NCBI GenBank assembly: GCA_022072225.1
Contig: JAJVIC010000003.1
Span: 178,338 to 242,337, forward strand
Direction: 5' to 3'
Length of the DNA stretch: 64,000 nt
DNA from: Bacteroidia bacterium
GTDB lineage: Bacteria; Bacteroidota; Bacteroidia; SXHM01
Shown: positions 33,021 to 45,261 of the stretch, in pieces
How the letters are laid out: every line of letters begins with the position of its first letter
Position numbering within the stretch: position 1 is the stretch's first letter
Position numbers and translations under genes: made by a program
The notes under the pieces: model-generated
Told to the model about the DNA's origin: nothing
The model's database searches: none
The model's input: the letters and a program-made list of their open reading frames with translations, nothing else

Positions 33021-33578
33021 ATGACAGCAACAACCGAACAGGTAAAAAAGTGGTATGTAGTCCGTGCTATCAGCGGAAAGGAGAAAAAAGTGAAAGAGCA
33101 GATTGAAATGGAAATCAATCGCCTTAAACTGAACGACTTTGTTTCGCAGGTATTAATTCCTACCGAAAAAATCTATCAGATCCGCAACGGGAAAAAAGTA
33201 AGCAAAGAACGTAATTTTTATCCCGGATATGTAATGGTTGAAGCGGTGCTTGTAGGTGAAATTCCGCACATTCTGAAAAACATTCCGAATGTAATCGGAT
33301 TTTTGGGCGAAACAAAGGGCGGAGAACCTGTTGCAATGCGCCAAAGTGAAGTAAACAGAATTTTAGGAAAGGTAGATGAGTTGGCAGAAAGTAACGAAGA
33401 GATTAATATTCCATATATAGTTGGCGAAAGCGTTAAAATTACTGACGGTCCTTTCAACAGTTTCAGCGGAATAATTGAAGAAATTAATGAAGAAAAGAAA
33501 AAATTGAAGGTAAGCGTGAAAATTTTCGGCAGAAAACAACCTGTTGAATTGAGTTTCATGCAAGTGGAGAAAGAGTAA
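33021..33578 (+). CDS. nusG: Transcription termination/antitermination factor NusG
   Basis: The 185-aa protein has the NGN domain (KKWYVVRAISGKEKKVKEQI, PGYVMVEAVLVGE) and a KOW domain (VGESVKITDGPFNSFSGIIE). It binds RNA polymerase and links it to Rho or the ribosome. It is placed between secE and rplK, as usual. Confidence 0.98.
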   Translation: MTATTEQVKKWYVVRAISGKEKKVKEQIEMEINRLKLNDFVSQVLIPTEKIYQIRNGKKVSKERNFYPGYVMVEAVLVGEIPHILKNIPNVIGFLGETKGGEPVAMRQSEVNRILGKVDELAESNEEINIPYIVGESVKITDGPFNSFSGIIEEINEEKKKLKVSVKIFGRKQPVELSFMQVEKE

Positions 33579-33672
33579 TACAAACCAGTTTGCAGTTGGC
33601 GGTCTACAGTTTCTCAGCTTCCATGAAAAACTAAAAACCAAAAACTAAGAACATTTAAAAACAAACAAACAA

Positions 33673-34122
33673 ATGGCAAAAGAAATAGGAGCGCTGATAA
33701 AGCTCCAGATAAAAGGAGGGGCGGCTAACCCTTCGCCACCAATCGGACCTGCACTGGGTGCGAAAGGTGTGAACATCATGGAGTTCTGCAAACAATTCAA
33801 TGCAAGAACACAAGATAAGCCCGGAAAAACATTACCGGTTGTGATTACAGTCTACACTGATAAATCATTTGAATTTATCATTAAAACCCCACCCGTTGCC
33901 GTGCAACTGTTGGAGGCTACCAAACTGAAATCAGGGTCTAAACAGCCTAACCGTGATAAAGTTGGAACCGTTACCTGGGATCAGGTAAAAACTATTGCTC
34001 AGGAAAAAATGCCCGACCTGAACTGCTTTACTGTTGAATCTGCCATGAAAATGGTAGCCGGAACAGCGCGTAGCATGGGCATTGTCGTAAAGGGCGAATT
34101 CCCTGCACCTTCTAACAACTAA
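33673..34122 (+). CDS. rplK: 50S ribosomal protein L11
   Basis: The 149-aa protein begins [20 protein letters not shown]. It shows the L11 rRNA-binding motifs [19 protein letters not shown] and [12 protein letters not shown]. It binds the 23S rRNA GTPase-associated region. The 94-bp gap after nusG contains only A-rich spacer DNA. Confidence 0.98.
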   Translation: MAKEIGALIKLQIKGGAANPSPPIGPALGAKGVNIMEFCKQFNARTQDKPGKTLPVVITVYTDKSFEFIIKTPPVAVQLLEATKLKSGSKQPNRDKVGTVTWDQVKTIAQEKMPDLNCFTVESAMKMVAGTARSMGIVVKGEFPAPSNN

Positions 34123-34127
34123 GAGCT

Positions 34128-34823
34128 ATGGCAAAACTAACTAAAAACAGAAAAAAGGCACTGGAAAAATTTAACCAGACCGCGCCTTATGATGTTGCTA
34201 AAGCATCAGAAATTCTTAAACAAATCACTTCTACAAAATTCGATTCATCAGTTGATTTGAGCATACGTTTGGGTGTTGACCCGCGTAAAGCCAACCAAAT
34301 GGTTCGTGGAATTGTAACACTTCCGCACGGAACAGGAAAAACTGTTCGCGTGTTGGTACTTTGCACACCCGACAAAGAAGCCGAAGCAAAAGCTGCAGGA
34401 GCTGACTTTGTAGGATTAGACGAGTATGTTGAGAAAATTAAAGGTGGTTGGACAGATGTGGATGTAATCATCACCATGCCAAGTGTAATGGCTAAAGTAG
34501 GTGCTTTAGGACGTGTACTCGGACCTCGCGGTTTGATGCCAAACCCAAAAACCGGTACTGTAACCAATGAAGTTGGAAAAGCAGTTACTGAAGTAAAAGG
34601 CGGTAAAATTGATTTTAAAGTTGACAAAGCAGGAATCATTCAGGCTTCAATCGGCAAAGTTTCTTTTGATAAAGAAAAAATAGCTGAAAATGCCAACGAG
34701 CTTATCAACAGCATTATCAAATTAAAACCGTCTTCGGCAAAAGGAGCTTACATCAGAAGCATCTACATGTCAAGCACCATGAGCCCAAGCATACAGATTG
34801 ACACCAAATCGTTAAACAATTAA
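34128..34823 (+). CDS. rplA: 50S ribosomal protein L1
   Basis: The 231-aa protein has the L1 signature [16 protein letters not shown] and [20 protein letters not shown]. It forms the L1 stalk and in many bacteria represses translation of the rplKA mRNA. It starts 5 bp after rplK. Confidence 0.98.
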   Translation: MAKLTKNRKKALEKFNQTAPYDVAKASEILKQITSTKFDSSVDLSIRLGVDPRKANQMVRGIVTLPHGTGKTVRVLVLCTPDKEAEAKAAGADFVGLDEYVEKIKGGWTDVDVIITMPSVMAKVGALGRVLGPRGLMPNPKTGTVTNEVGKAVTEVKGGKIDFKVDKAGIIQASIGKVSFDKEKIAENANELINSIIKLKPSSAKGAYIRSIYMSSTMSPSIQIDTKSLNN

Positions 34824-34834
34824 TCGTATCCAAC

Positions 34835-35356
34835 ATGAACAAAGAAGAAAAAACAAAGGCGATTGATGAGTTGGTGGAAAGCCTTGCAAAGACACCGCAT
34901 TTTTACCTTACCGATATAGGCGAATTGACAGCAGAAAAAACTTCACAATTGCGCAGAATATGCTTCAAAGAAGGCATTGAACTGAAAGTGGTGAAAAACT
35001 CATTGCTGCAAAAAGCCTTTGAACGTTCAGAAAATAAATATGCTGAATTGGTTCCTACCTTGAAAGGAGCTACATCCATCATGTTTACTTCTACAGGTAA
35101 TGCACCGGCAAAACTCATCAAAAAATTCCGTGAAAAGAATCCAAAACCCATTCTGAAAGCAGCCTACGTTGAAGAAAGCGTTTACTTAGGCGACAGCCAA
35201 CTTGATTTCTTAGAAAAAATCAAGTCTAAAAACGAGCTTATCGCTGAGTTGGTGGCACTGTTACAGTCACCTGCGAAAAACGTGGTTTCTCAGTTACAAA
35301 GCAGCGGACAGAAACTTTCAGGTGTGTTAAAAACACTGGGCGAAAGACCGGAATAA
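34835..35356 (+). CDS. rplJ: 50S ribosomal protein L10
   Basis: The 173-aa protein carries the L10 motifs ELTAEKTSQLRRICFKEGIE, VVKNSLLQKAF and KGATSIMFTS. It anchors L7/L12 dimers on the ribosome. It starts 11 bp after rplA. Confidence 0.97.
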   Translation: MNKEEKTKAIDELVESLAKTPHFYLTDIGELTAEKTSQLRRICFKEGIELKVVKNSLLQKAFERSENKYAELVPTLKGATSIMFTSTGNAPAKLIKKFREKNPKPILKAAYVEESVYLGDSQLDFLEKIKSKNELIAELVALLQSPAKNVVSQLQSSGQKLSGVLKTLGERPE

Positions 35357-35439
35357 GAATCTTTAAAAAAATAATGCTTCCAACATTAAATAATCAATCA
35401 ATCCAAAACTAAAAATTAACAATTAAAACAACAATAACA

Positions 35440-35820
35440 ATGGCAGACTTAAAAGCATTCGCAGAACAATTAGTAAACCTTTCAGTGAAAGAGGTAAACG
35501 AACTTTCAAAAATTTTGAAAGATGAATATGGTATTGAACCCGCAGCAGCAGCAGTAGCAGTAGCAGCACCGGCAGGTGGTGCAGGCGGAGGTGCTGAAGC
35601 AGCAGCTAAAACTACTTTTGATGTTATCCTTAAAAATGGTGGACAAGCAAAATTAGGTGTAGTGAAAATCGTAAAAGAAATCACAGGTCTTGGTTTGAAA
35701 GAAGCTAAAGATTTAGTTGATGGTGCACCAAAACCAGTTAAAGAAGGTGTTTCTAAAGAAGAAGCAGAAGGTATCAAAGCACAATTGACAGAAGCAGGAG
35801 CGGAAGTTGAAGTTAAGTAA
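35440..35820 (+). CDS. rplL: 50S ribosomal protein L7/L12
   Basis: The 126-aa protein has the N-terminal dimerisation region ([20 protein letters not shown]), an Ala/Gly-rich hinge ([20 protein letters not shown]) and the C-terminal domain ([33 protein letters not shown]). It recruits translation factors. The 83-bp gap before it is A-rich. A hairpin attenuator follows. Confidence 0.98.
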   Translation: MADLKAFAEQLVNLSVKEVNELSKILKDEYGIEPAAAAVAVAAPAGGAGGGAEAAAKTTFDVILKNGGQAKLGVVKIVKEITGLGLKEAKDLVDGAPKPVKEGVSKEEAEGIKAQLTEAGAEVEVK

Positions 35821-35839
35821 GCAGCTTGCATAGTATCTC

Positions 35840-35871
35840 AGGTTTAGTCCGCCACATGGTGGACTAAACCT
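35840..35871 (+). terminator. Attenuator-like hairpin between rplL and rpoB
   Basis: 11-bp stem AGGTTTAGTCC/GGACTAAACCT extended by CCA/TGG, followed by GTTTAATGTTCTTTG. Partial termination or RNase processing here would lower rpoBC relative to rplL, as known in other bacteria. Confidence 0.7.
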
Positions 35872-35919
35872 GTTTAATGTTCTTTGATTTTTATTCATTT
35901 CAATTAAAACATACTACAA

Positions 35920-38900
35920 GTGGCTCAACCTAAAAAACAACAACGCATAAATTTTGCTTCTATTAAAAACCCGATTGATTATCCCGATTTTCTGGATATT
36001 CAATTAAAATCCTTTCAGGATTTTTTCCAGTTGGAAACAACTCCTGAAAACCGCAAACACGAAGGATTATTCAGGGTATTTGCAGAAAACTTCCCGATCT
36101 CTGATGCACGTAACAATTTCGTGCTCGAGTTTTTGGATTACTTTATTGACCCACCGCGCTATTCACTGGAAGAGTGTATTGAGCGTGGGCTGACTTACAG
36201 CGTTCCGCTGAAAGCCAAATTAAAACTTTATTGCACCGATCCGGAGCACGAAGATTTCGAGACCATCATTCAGGATGTGTACCTCGGAACCATTCCCTAC
36301 ATGACTCCGAAAGGAACGTTTTGTGTAAATGGTGCTGAGCGTGTGGTTGTATCACAGCTACACCGTTCACCTGGCGTGTTCTTCGGACAAAGCTACCACC
36401 AGAACGGTACAAAGCTTTACTCTGCGAGAGTAATTCCTTTCAAAGGTTCTTGGATCGAGTTTGCAACCGACATTAACAACGCGATGTATGCCTACATCGA
36501 CCGTAAGAAAAAATTACCTGTAACTACACTTTTGCGTGCTATCGGTTACGAAAGTGATAAGGACATTCTTAACATTTTTGACCTTGCCGAAGAAGTAAAA
36601 GTCAGCAAAGCCGGCTTGAAAAAAGTAGTAGGTCGCAGACTTGCAGCACGTGTTTTGAAAACATGGGTTGAAGACTTTGTGGACGAGGATACCGGTGAAG
36701 TAGTTTCTATCGAGCGTAACGAGGTTATCATTGACCGCGAAACTATTCTGGAAGATTCACATGTTGACATTATTGTTGATGCAGGTGTAAAAGATATTAT
36801 TCTTCATAAAGAAGATGCGAACTCTAACGATTTCGCCATCATTTACAACACGCTTCAGAAAGATACTTCTAACTCTCAGAAAGAGGCTGTGGAGCATATC
36901 TACCGCCAGTTGCGTAACGCTGAGCCACCTGATGAGGCAACTGCAATGGGTATCATTGACAAGTTGTTCTTCTCAGACAAACGTTACGATTTGGGAGAAG
37001 TTGGTCGTTACCGTATCAACAAAAAACTGAATATGGACACGCCTGAGGACACTAAAGTTCTCACCAAACCTGACATTATTCAGATTATAAAATACCTCAT
37101 CCAGCTTATCAATTCAAAAGCGATTGTGGATGATATTGACCACTTGAGTAACCGTAGGGTTCGTACCGTTGGCGAGCAATTGTATTCTCAGTTCGGTGTT
37201 GGTCTTGCACGTATGGCAAGAACAATCCGTGAGCGTATGAACGTTCGTGATAACGAGGTGTTCACTCCGACTGACTTGATCAACGCGAAGACTCTTTCCT
37301 CAGTTATCAATTCGTTCTTCGGAACCAACCAACTTTCACAGTTCATGGACCAAACAAATCCGTTGGCTGAGATTACGCACAAGCGCAGATTATCTGCCCT
37401 TGGTCCCGGAGGTCTTTCACGCGAAAGAGCAGGTTTCGAGGTTCGTGACGTTCACTTCACACACTATGGACGTCTTTGCACCATTGAAACTCCTGAGGGT
37501 CCAAACATCGGTCTGATTTCTTCATTGTGCGTTTATGCCAAAATCAATCACCTTGGTTTCATTGAAACACCTTACCGTAAAGTAACTGACGGTAAAGTGA
37601 ACGTGAAAGAACCTGTGATTTACCTGAGCGCAGAGGAAGAAGAGAAAAATACAATTGCACAAGCAAATGCTCCTTTTGACGAAAAAGGAAATTTCCTGAC
37701 CAATAAAATCAAAGCACGTTTTGAAGGAGACTTCCCTGTGGTAGAACCTGAAAAACTCACTTTGATGGACGTTGCGCCTAATCAGATTGCATCGATTGCA
37801 GCTTCATTAATTCCATTCCTGGAGCACGATGACGCTAACCGTGCGCTGATGGGTTCAAACATGATGCGTCAGGCTGTTCCGCTTATGCGCCCCGAAGCTC
37901 CTATTGTAGGAACAGGGCTTGAAGCAAGAGTAGCCAGCGATTCACGCGTGTTATTCAACGCAGAAGGTGATGGCGTTGTGGAATATGTAGATGCTCAGAA
38001 AATTACTATCCGCTACAACAGAAGCGAAGATGAGAAATTGTTGAGTTTTGAAGATGATGTTCGTACTTACGATCTTATCAAATTCCGCAAAACCAACCAA
38101 AATACCTGTATTAACCTGAAACCAATTGTTGTAAAAGGCGAAAAAGTTCAGAAAGGTCAGGTACTTTGCGAAGGTTATGCAACTCAAAAAGGCGAACTTG
38201 CTTTGGGTCGTAACCTGAAAGTAGCATTCATGCCTTGGAAAGGATACAACTTTGAGGATGCGATTGTAATTTCTGAAAAAGTAGCGAAAGAAGATATTTT
38301 CACTTCGGTTCACATTGACGAATATTCACTGGAAGTGCGCGACACAAAACGCGGATTGGAAGAATTAACTTCCGATATTCCTAACGTAAGTGAAGAAGCT
38401 ACAAAAGATCTGGATGAAAACGGATTAATCCGCATCGGAGCTGAAGTAAAAGCCGGTGATATTCTTATCGGTAAAATCACTCCAAAAGGAGAGACTGACC
38501 CTTCACCGGAAGAAAAACTGTTGAGAGCCATCTTTGGCGACAAAGCCGGTGATGTGAAAGATGCATCGCTGAAAGCGCCCCCATCATTAAAAGGTGTGGT
38601 AATCGACAAAAAATTGTTCTCCAGAATTATCAAAGACAAAAAATCAAAATCTGAAGAAAAAGGATTGTTGACTAAAGTTGATGATGAATTTGAAAAGGAA
38701 TCAGCTAAGCTGAAAGATAAATTAGTTGACAAACTTTTTGATTTGGTTGACGGCAAAAAAGCCCAGAACGTTTCAACAAATTTCAGAGAAGTTGTAATTC
38801 CGAAAGGAACCAAATTCACACAAAAGTTGTTACATTCTATCAACTACAACGACATCAGCCCAAGCGGATGGACAACTGACAAAGAAACCAACGACAAGAT

Positions 38901-39729
38901 TAAAATTCTGTTGCACAATTACAGCATTAAGGCAAACGACCTGATGGGTATCTACAAACGTAAAAAGTTTGCAATTACTATCGGTGATGAGCTGCCTGCA
39001 GGTATTGTTCAGTTGGCCAAAGTTTACATTGCTAAAAAACGCAAACTGAAAGTGGGCGATAAAATGGCAGGTCGCCACGGAAACAAAGGTATTGTAGCGC
39101 GTATTGTTCGTGAAGAAGATATGCCTTTCCTTGAAGACGGAACACCTGTTGACATTGTATTAAACCCACTGGGCGTACCTTCGCGTATGAACCTTGGTCA
39201 GATTTACGAAACCGTTCTTGCATGGGCAGGACAAAAATTAGGCGTGAAATTTTCTACTCCTATTTTTGACGGAGCTACCAATGAAGACATCCTGAAATAT
39301 ACACAAGAGGCAGGAATTCCTGAATACGGAAGAACCTACCTGTATGACGGAGGAACCGGTGAGAAATTTGACCAGCCTGCAACCGTTGGTATTATCTACA
39401 TGCTGAAACTCGGACACATGGTGGACGATAAGATGCACGCACGTTCAATCGGCCCATATTCACTGATTACGCAACAACCATTGGGCGGTAAAGCTCAGTT
39501 CGGAGGTCAGCGTTTCGGAGAGATGGAGGTGTGGGCACTGGAAGCATTCGGTGCAGCCAACATTCTGCAGGAGATTTTGACCATTAAATCGGATGACGTT
39601 ATAGGAAGAGCAAAAGCCTACGAGGCAATTGTTAAAGGAGATCCGATGCCAACTCCGGGTATCCCTGAATCGTTCAACGTATTGTTGCACGAGTTAAGAG
39701 GACTGGGTCTGAATATCACGCTTGACTAA
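35920..39729 (+). CDS. rpoB: RNA polymerase beta subunit
   Basis: The 1269-aa protein has the family blocks: fork loop and Rif region ([33 protein letters not shown]), [27 protein letters not shown] and the C-terminal [20 protein letters not shown]. The start is a GTG at 35920; no better in-frame ATG lies at a suitable place. It forms the catalytic core with RpoC. The Rif-region residues look wild-type. Confidence 0.99.
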   Translation: MAQPKKQQRINFASIKNPIDYPDFLDIQLKSFQDFFQLETTPENRKHEGLFRVFAENFPISDARNNFVLEFLDYFIDPPRYSLEECIERGLTYSVPLKAKLKLYCTDPEHEDFETIIQDVYLGTIPYMTPKGTFCVNGAERVVVSQLHRSPGVFFGQSYHQNGTKLYSARVIPFKGSWIEFATDINNAMYAYIDRKKKLPVTTLLRAIGYESDKDILNIFDLAEEVKVSKAGLKKVVGRRLAARVLKTWVEDFVDEDTGEVVSIERNEVIIDRETILEDSHVDIIVDAGVKDIILHKEDANSNDFAIIYNTLQKDTSNSQKEAVEHIYRQLRNAEPPDEATAMGIIDKLFFSDKRYDLGEVGRYRINKKLNMDTPEDTKVLTKPDIIQIIKYLIQLINSKAIVDDIDHLSNRRVRTVGEQLYSQFGVGLARMARTIRERMNVRDNEVFTPTDLINAKTLSSVINSFFGTNQLSQFMDQTNPLAEITHKRRLSALGPGGLSRERAGFEVRDVHFTHYGRLCTIETPEGPNIGLISSLCVYAKINHLGFIETPYRKVTDGKVNVKEPVIYLSAEEEEKNTIAQANAPFDEKGNFLTNKIKARFEGDFPVVEPEKLTLMDVAPNQIASIAASLIPFLEHDDANRALMGSNMMRQAVPLMRPEAPIVGTGLEARVASDSRVLFNAEGDGVVEYVDAQKITIRYNRSEDEKLLSFEDDVRTYDLIKFRKTNQNTCINLKPIVVKGEKVQKGQVLCEGYATQKGELALGRNLKVAFMPWKGYNFEDAIVISEKVAKEDIFTSVHIDEYSLEVRDTKRGLEELTSDIPNVSEEATKDLDENGLIRIGAEVKAGDILIGKITPKGETDPSPEEKLLRAIFGDKAGDVKDASLKAPPSLKGVVIDKKLFSRIIKDKKSKSEEKGLLTKVDDEFEKESAKLKDKLVDKLFDLVDGKKAQNVSTNFREVVIPKGTKFTQKLLHSINYNDISPSGWTTDKETNDKIKILLHNYSIKANDLMGIYKRKKFAITIGDELPAGIVQLAKVYIAKKRKLKVGDKMAGRHGNKGIVARIVREEDMPFLEDGTPVDIVLNPLGVPSRMNLGQIYETVLAWAGQKLGVKFSTPIFDGATNEDILKYTQEAGIPEYGRTYLYDGGTGEKFDQPATVGIIYMLKLGHMVDDKMHARSIGPYSLITQQPLGGKAQFGGQRFGEMEVWALEAFGAANILQEILTIKSDDVIGRAKAYEAIVKGDPMPTPGIPESFNVLLHELRGLGLNITLD

Positions 39730-39741
39730 TCAATCTGTAAT

Positions 39742-39772
39742 CCCTGAAAAAGTTCAATGAACTTTTTCAGGG
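39742..39772 (+). other. Hairpin between rpoB and rpoC
   Basis: 14-bp perfect stem CCCTGAAAAAGTTC/GAACTTTTTCAGGG with a 3-nt loop, followed by AAAAACAG. The lack of a U-tract suggests mRNA processing or stabilisation rather than termination. Confidence 0.75.
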
Positions 39773-39814
39773 AAAAACAGAATCAAGAAACCATTTACAT
39801 CACAAAATTTAAAC

Positions 39815-42800
39815 ATGGCTTTCAAAAAAGAAACAAAACTTAAAAGCAACTTCACCAGAATTACTATCAGCCTTGCCTCTCCGGAGTCAATTCTGGAGCA
39901 ATCAAGAGGTGAGGTTCTGAAACCCGAAACCATCAACTACAGAACGTACAAGCCTGAGCGTGATGGTTTATTCTGCGAACGTATTTTCGGTCCTGTAAAA
40001 GACTGGGAGTGTCACTGCGGTAAATACAAGCGTATCCGTTATAAAGGTATTGTTTGCGACCGTTGCGGTGTAGAAGTAACCGAGAAAAAAGTAAGAAGAG
40101 AAAGAATGGGACACATTCAACTGATTGTGCCCGTTGTTCACATCTGGTACTTCCGTTCATTACCGAACAAAATCGGTTATTTGTTAGGACTTCCTACCAA
40201 AAAATTAGATACCATTATCTATTATGAAAGATATGTGGTAATTGCTCCTGGTATTGCCAATAACTCTGCCGGTGAACCGTTAAAACAACTGGATTTCTTA
40301 ACAGAAGATGAATATCTGGATATTTTGGATAAACTTCCTAAAGACAACCAGCACCTGGATGATAACGACCAGAATAAATTCATCGCAAAAATGGGAGCCG
40401 AAGCTCTGTTTATGCTGTTGGGTAGAATTAACCTTGATGAACTTTCTTTTGACCTGCGTCACAAAGCAAATACCGAAACTTCGCAACAGCGTAAAAACGA
40501 GGCGTTGAAACGCCTGCAGGTTGTTGAAGGCTTCCGTGCTTCGCAACAAAACATTGAAAACAAACCTGAGTGGATGATTGTGAAAGTTATTCCTGTTATT
40601 CCACCTGAACTGCGCCCGCTTGTTCCATTAGATGGCGGTCGTTTTGCTACATCGGATCTGAATGACTTATACAGACGCGTTATTATCCGTAATAACCGTT
40701 TGAAACGTTTGATTGAAATCAAAGCTCCTGAAGTTATCTTGCGTAACGAAAAACGTATGTTGCAGGAAGCAGTTGATTCATTGCTTGACAACTCACGTAA
40801 ATCAAATGCGGTTAAAACCGATTCAAACCGTGCGCTGAAATCATTATCAGATTCATTAAAAGGTAAACAAGGACGTTTCCGTCAAAACCTGTTAGGTAAA
40901 CGTGTTGACTACTCTGCACGTTCGGTAATTGTTGTTGGTCCTGAAATGAAATTACATGAGTGCGGATTGCCAAAAGACATGGCTGCAGAACTTTACAAAC
41001 CATTTATCATCCGCAAAATGCTGGAGAGAGGTATTGTAAAAACCGTAAAATCTGCAAAGAAAATTGTTGACAGAAAAGACCCAATCGTTTGGGATATTCT
41101 GGAGAACGTATTGAAAGGGCATCCGGTTCTTCTGAACCGCGCCCCCACACTTCACAGATTAGGTATCCAGGCTTTCCAGCCAAAACTGATTGAAGGAAAA
41201 GCTATTCAGTTACACCCGTTGGTTTGTACAGCGTTCAACGCTGACTTTGACGGTGACCAAATGGCGGTGCATTTGCCATTGGGTAATGCCGCTATTCTTG
41301 AGGCACAACTACTGATGCTTGCTTCGCACAACATTCTGAACCCCGCGAACGGTGCACCTATCACAGTTCCGTCACAGGACATGGTGTTGGGTCTGTATTA
41401 CATGACCAAAGGCTACAAAAGCGACAAAGCAAGAACTGTAAAAGGTGAAGGCATGACGTTTTACTCGGCCGAAGAGGTTACAATTGCCTACAACGAACAA
41501 AAGGCAGACTTACATGCCTGGATAAAAGTTCGTGCTAAAGTGAAAGAAAACGGGCAGCTTGTTACCAAACTAATTGAAACTACCGTTGGGCGCGTGTTGT
41601 TCAACAAAGTAGTTCCTGAACAGGTTGGTTTCATCAACGAATTGCTGACCAAAAAATCGCTGCGCGATATTATCGGTGACATTATGAAAGAAACCGGTAT
41701 GGACGTAACTGCCAAATTCCTTGACGATATTAAAAATCTTGGTTTCCGCATGGCGTTCAAAGGCGGTTTGTCGTTTAACTTAGGCGATGTAATTGTTCCC
41801 GAAGAAAAAGAAAAACTGATTGCAGCTGCAAACAAGCAGGTGGATGAGGTAATGGAGAACTATAACATGGGGGTTATTACCAACAATGAGCGTTACAACC
41901 AGATTATTGACATCTGGACACATACCAACTCTAAGCTGACAAAAACCCTGATGGATAAACTGATCAGCGACAGACAAGGATTTAACTCTGTGTACATGAT
42001 GCTTGACTCGGGTGCAAGGGGTTCTAAAGAACAGATTCGTCAGCTTTCAGGAATGAGAGGATTGATGGCGAAACCGCAGAAATCAGGAGCTACCACTCAG
42101 GAGATTATTGAAAATCCGATCCTTTCAAACTTTAAAGAAGGATTGTCAATTCTTGAGTACTTCATTTCTACACACGGTGCGCGTAAAGGTCTTGCCGACA
42201 CGGCTTTAAAAACTGCCGATGCGGGTTACTTAACACGCAGGCTGGTTGACGTTTCGCAGGATGTAATTATTTCTGACGAAGACTGCGGCACATTGCGCGG
42301 ACTGGTTGCAACTCCATTGAAAAACAATGAAGAGATTGTTGAATCATTGTATGACCGCGTGCTGGGTCGCACATCTGTTCATGATGTTTTCCATCCGCTT
42401 ACAGGCAAATTAGTTGTAGGTTCAGGACAGGAAATAACAGAAGAGATTGCACAAACAATTGAAGATTCGCCTATCGAATCGGTTGAAATTCGTTCGGTGC
42501 TTACCTGCGAATCCAAAAAAGGTGTTTGTACCAAATGCTACGGACGCAGCCTTGCAACCGGAAGAATGGTACAGAAGGGAGAAGCAGTTGGTGTAATTGC
42601 AGCACAATCTATCGGTGAGCCGGGAACACAGCTTACGCTGCGTACCTTCCACGTAGGTGGTGTTGCAGGTAACGTAACTCAGGAATCAAAAATTGAGGCT
42701 AAGTACGATGGTATAGTAGAAATTGATGAACTGCGCACGGTGCCAAGTTCAGAAGGTAAATACGATATTGTAACTACCCGCTCATCTGAGTTGCGTATTA

Positions 42801-44107
42801 TTGATGTCAACACACGTATTGTATTATTTACTTCCAACATACCATACGGTTCTGAACTGTATGTAAAAGACGGAGCCAAGGTTGCTAAAGGTGATCTGAT
42901 TTGCAAATGGGATCCGTTTAACGCGGTTATTATTTCTGAATTACCGGGTAAAGTGAAATTTGACCAGATTGAGGAAGGTATTACGTTCCGTCTTGAGTCG
43001 GATGAGCAAACCGGTTTCAGCGAAAAAGTAATTATTGACAGCCGTGATAAAACCAAAAACCCTGTAATACAGATTTTGGGCAAAGACAAAGAAGTAGTAC
43101 GTAATTACAATATTCCTGTTGGTGCTCACGTGGTGGTTGAAGAAGGAAAAACCATTGCTGCAGGAACTATTCTTGTTAAAATTCCACGCTCAACAGGAAA
43201 AGCCGGTGATATCACGGGTGGTCTGCCAAGGGTAACGGAGTTATTCGAGGCACGTAATCCATCAAACCCTGCTGTTGTATCAGAGATTGACGGTATTGTT
43301 ACATTCGGAAAAATAAAACGCGGTAACCGCGAGGTGATTGTAGAATCCAGAACAGGAGAAATTAAAAAATACCTTGTTTCTTTGTCTAAACACATCCTTG
43401 TTCAGGAGAATGACTTTATCCGCGCAGGCGATGCATTGAGCGATGGAGCGATTACTCCTTCAGATATTCTTGCTATCAAAGGTCCTACTAAAGTTCAGGA
43501 GTATCTGGTAAACGAGGTACAAGAGGTTTACCGTTTACAAGGTGTTAAAATCAACGACAAACACTTTGAAGTAATTGTTCGTCAGATGATGCGTAAGGTA
43601 GAGATTGTTGATCCGGGTGATACTACATTCCTGGAAAGAGAATTGGTAAATAAACTGGATTTCATGCAGGAAAACGATGAGATTTTTGGTAAAAAAGTTG
43701 TTATCGATCCCGGAGATTCTACAACGTTCAAAGCAGGACAAATTATTAACGCACGTAAACTGCGCGATGAAAACTCAATGCTGAAACGCAAAGACATGAA
43801 ACCGATTGAAGCGCGTGATGCTATTCCTGCAACTTCTACTCAAATTTTGCAAGGTATTACCAGGGCATCGCTGCAAACCGACAGTTGGATTTCTGCTGCA
43901 TCGTTCCAGGAAACAACAAAAGTACTGAACGAAGCTGCCGTAAAAGGTAAACGCGATACGCTTGCGGGCCTGAAAGAGAACGTTATTGTTGGTCACCTGA
44001 TGCCTGCCGGAACCGGATTGAGAGAATACGACAAATTGGTTGTAGGCTCAAGAGAAGAGTACGAGCGTCTGTTGGCTGCAAAACAGGAAGCGGAAATAGA
44101 AGAGTAA
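39815..44107 (+). CDS. rpoC: RNA polymerase beta' subunit
   Basis: The 1430-aa protein has the N-terminal zinc site ([20 protein letters not shown]), the catalytic Mg-binding motif [12 protein letters not shown] (about 474-485), a second zinc site (CGTLRG...[13 protein letters not shown]), the trigger-loop region and the C-terminal E-rich tail. It is the partner of RpoB in the core enzyme. It is the last gene of the ribosomal/polymerase series before an intrinsic terminator. Confidence 0.99.
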   Translation: MAFKKETKLKSNFTRITISLASPESILEQSRGEVLKPETINYRTYKPERDGLFCERIFGPVKDWECHCGKYKRIRYKGIVCDRCGVEVTEKKVRRERMGHIQLIVPVVHIWYFRSLPNKIGYLLGLPTKKLDTIIYYERYVVIAPGIANNSAGEPLKQLDFLTEDEYLDILDKLPKDNQHLDDNDQNKFIAKMGAEALFMLLGRINLDELSFDLRHKANTETSQQRKNEALKRLQVVEGFRASQQNIENKPEWMIVKVIPVIPPELRPLVPLDGGRFATSDLNDLYRRVIIRNNRLKRLIEIKAPEVILRNEKRMLQEAVDSLLDNSRKSNAVKTDSNRALKSLSDSLKGKQGRFRQNLLGKRVDYSARSVIVVGPEMKLHECGLPKDMAAELYKPFIIRKMLERGIVKTVKSAKKIVDRKDPIVWDILENVLKGHPVLLNRAPTLHRLGIQAFQPKLIEGKAIQLHPLVCTAFNADFDGDQMAVHLPLGNAAILEAQLLMLASHNILNPANGAPITVPSQDMVLGLYYMTKGYKSDKARTVKGEGMTFYSAEEVTIAYNEQKADLHAWIKVRAKVKENGQLVTKLIETTVGRVLFNKVVPEQVGFINELLTKKSLRDIIGDIMKETGMDVTAKFLDDIKNLGFRMAFKGGLSFNLGDVIVPEEKEKLIAAANKQVDEVMENYNMGVITNNERYNQIIDIWTHTNSKLTKTLMDKLISDRQGFNSVYMMLDSGARGSKEQIRQLSGMRGLMAKPQKSGATTQEIIENPILSNFKEGLSILEYFISTHGARKGLADTALKTADAGYLTRRLVDVSQDVIISDEDCGTLRGLVATPLKNNEEIVESLYDRVLGRTSVHDVFHPLTGKLVVGSGQEITEEIAQTIEDSPIESVEIRSVLTCESKKGVCTKCYGRSLATGRMVQKGEAVGVIAAQSIGEPGTQLTLRTFHVGGVAGNVTQESKIEAKYDGIVEIDELRTVPSSEGKYDIVTTRSSELRIIDVNTRIVLFTSNIPYGSELYVKDGAKVAKGDLICKWDPFNAVIISELPGKVKFDQIEEGITFRLESDEQTGFSEKVIIDSRDKTKNPVIQILGKDKEVVRNYNIPVGAHVVVEEGKTIAAGTILVKIPRSTGKAGDITGGLPRVTELFEARNPSNPAVVSEIDGIVTFGKIKRGNREVIVESRTGEIKKYLVSLSKHILVQENDFIRAGDALSDGAITPSDILAIKGPTKVQEYLVNEVQEVYRLQGVKINDKHFEVIVRQMMRKVEIVDPGDTTFLERELVNKLDFMQENDEIFGKKVVIDPGDSTTFKAGQIINARKLRDENSMLKRKDMKPIEARDAIPATSTQILQGITRASLQTDSWISAASFQETTKVLNEAAVKGKRDTLAGLKENVIVGHLMPAGTGLREYDKLVVGSREEYERLLAAKQEAEIEE

Positions 44108-44125
44108 GCACGTAATAAGTACTAT

Positions 44126-44178
44126 GTAAGATGTAATATTTGGTGGGTAAACCATCAACATATTACATCTTACTTTTT
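44126..44178 (+). terminator. Intrinsic terminator after rpoC
   Basis: 14-bp stem GTAAGATGTAATAT (44126-44139) with ATATTACATCTTAC (44160-44173), a 20-nt loop, then TTTTT. It lies only 22 bp before the DUF3467 gene, which is then expressed by read-through or a local start. Confidence 0.8.
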
Positions 44179-44194
44179 AAATCTTACATATAAA

Positions 44195-44521
44195 ATGGCA
44201 GAGCAAAAACCCAACATCCCGCAAGGACAAATCAATATTGAACTGAGCGAAGAAATTGCTGAAGGGCAATATTCGAACCTTGCCATTATCACGCATTCAA
44301 CCTCTGAGTTTGTGGTTGATTTTATCCGTGTGATGCCGGGTATGCCTAAAGCGAAAGTAAAATCGCGTATTGTTCTTACTCCTGAACATGCCAAACGTTT
44401 GCTCAACGCTTTAGAAGATAATATTGAAAAATATGAGCAGCAACACGGGGTCATCCGTTTTACGGAGAACCCGCCCAACGTTCTTCCTATGAACTTTGGC
44501 GGACCTGCTGCGCAGGCGTAG
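44195..44521 (+). CDS. DUF3467-family protein
   Basis: The 108-aa acidic protein reads QINIELSEEIAEGQYSNLAI, then THSTSEFVVDFIRVMPGMPK and KSRIVLTPEHAKRLLNALED. This is the pattern of DUF3467, a small cytosolic family of unknown function in Bacteroidota that is commonly found just downstream of rpoC. The conserved place next to RNA polymerase suggests a related job, but none is established. Confidence 0.9.
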   Translation: MAEQKPNIPQGQINIELSEEIAEGQYSNLAIITHSTSEFVVDFIRVMPGMPKAKVKSRIVLTPEHAKRLLNALEDNIEKYEQQHGVIRFTENPPNVLPMNFGGPAAQA

Positions 44522-44536
44522 GCAGTTTAGGCGCTA

Positions 44537-44760
44537 ACGAGATCTCGTTAGTCCAATAATAATAGATTAGAGGGTTAGCGAGACCTCGTTAGTACAATAA
44601 TAAAAGATTAGAGCATTAGCGAGACCTCGTTAGTACAATAATAAAAGATTAGAGCATTAGCGAGACCTCGTTAGTCTAATAATAAAAGATTAGAGCATTA
44701 GCGAGACCTCGTTAGTACAATAATAAAAGATTAGAACGTTAGCGAGACCTCGTTAGTTCA
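44537..44760. repeat. 41-bp tandem array with hairpin in every unit
   Basis: Six units spaced exactly 41 bp apart (cores at 44537, 44578, 44619, 44660, 44701 and 44742) lie in the 286-bp gap between the convergent DUF3467 and tadA genes. The first has the perfect palindrome CTAACGAGATCTCGTTAG. The others read TTAGCGAGACCTCGTTAG, which still pairs fully as RNA on the plus strand through two G·U pairs. Units are separated by an A/T-rich spacer (TACAATAATAAAAGATTAGA). Confidence 0.9.
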
Positions 44761-44807
44761 TCAGAAAGATGAGGGTATCACGATCGGTGGTGTTCATTAG
44801 AACCGGT

Positions 44808-45251
44808 CTACCGCTTCCCCTTAAAAAACTCCTTTACAATAGCAGAACACTCTTCGTGCAGAATACCGGGCAGTATTTTGGTTTTGGGATGAAGGATTTT
44901 ACCCTGAACAGAGGTATAGCCTTTCTGTTTATCAAAGGCTCCGTAAACTAATCTGCCGAGTTGCGTCCAGCCGCAGGCACCTGCGCACATAATGCAGGGT
45001 TCTAATGTTACATAGAGTGTACATTCGTCCAGATATTTTCCGCCAAGAAAATTGGCAGCAGAAGTAAAGGCCTGCATTTCGGCATGGGCGGTTACATCGT
45101 TCAATGTTTCGGTAAGGTTATGGGCGCGGGCAATAATCTGGTTGTTGCAAACCACAATAGCACCCACGGGCACTTCATCGGCATCAAAGGCCTTTTGCGC
45201 TTCTTTCAGGGCTTCGCGCATAAAATATTCGTCAGAGTAGACGCTTAACAT
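44808..45251 (-). CDS. tadA: tRNA-specific adenosine deaminase
   Basis: The 147-aa protein is of the cytidine/deoxycytidylate deaminase fold with the zinc site TAHAEMQAF (His and catalytic Glu) and TLEPCIMCAGA (two Cys). YSDEYFMREALKEAQKAFDA at the N-terminus and VYGAFDKQKGYTSVQG match TadA, which converts A34 to inosine in tRNA-Arg(ACG). A closely related nucleoside (guanine) deaminase cannot be fully excluded. It is monocistronic and divergent from yidC. Confidence 0.88.
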   Translation of the reverse strand: MLSVYSDEYFMREALKEAQKAFDADEVPVGAIVVCNNQIIARAHNLTETLNDVTAHAEMQAFTSAANFLGGKYLDECTLYVTLEPCIMCAGACGWTQLGRLVYGAFDKQKGYTSVQGKILHPKTKILPGILHEECSAIVKEFFKGKR

Positions 45252-45261
45252 GGAGGCAAAT

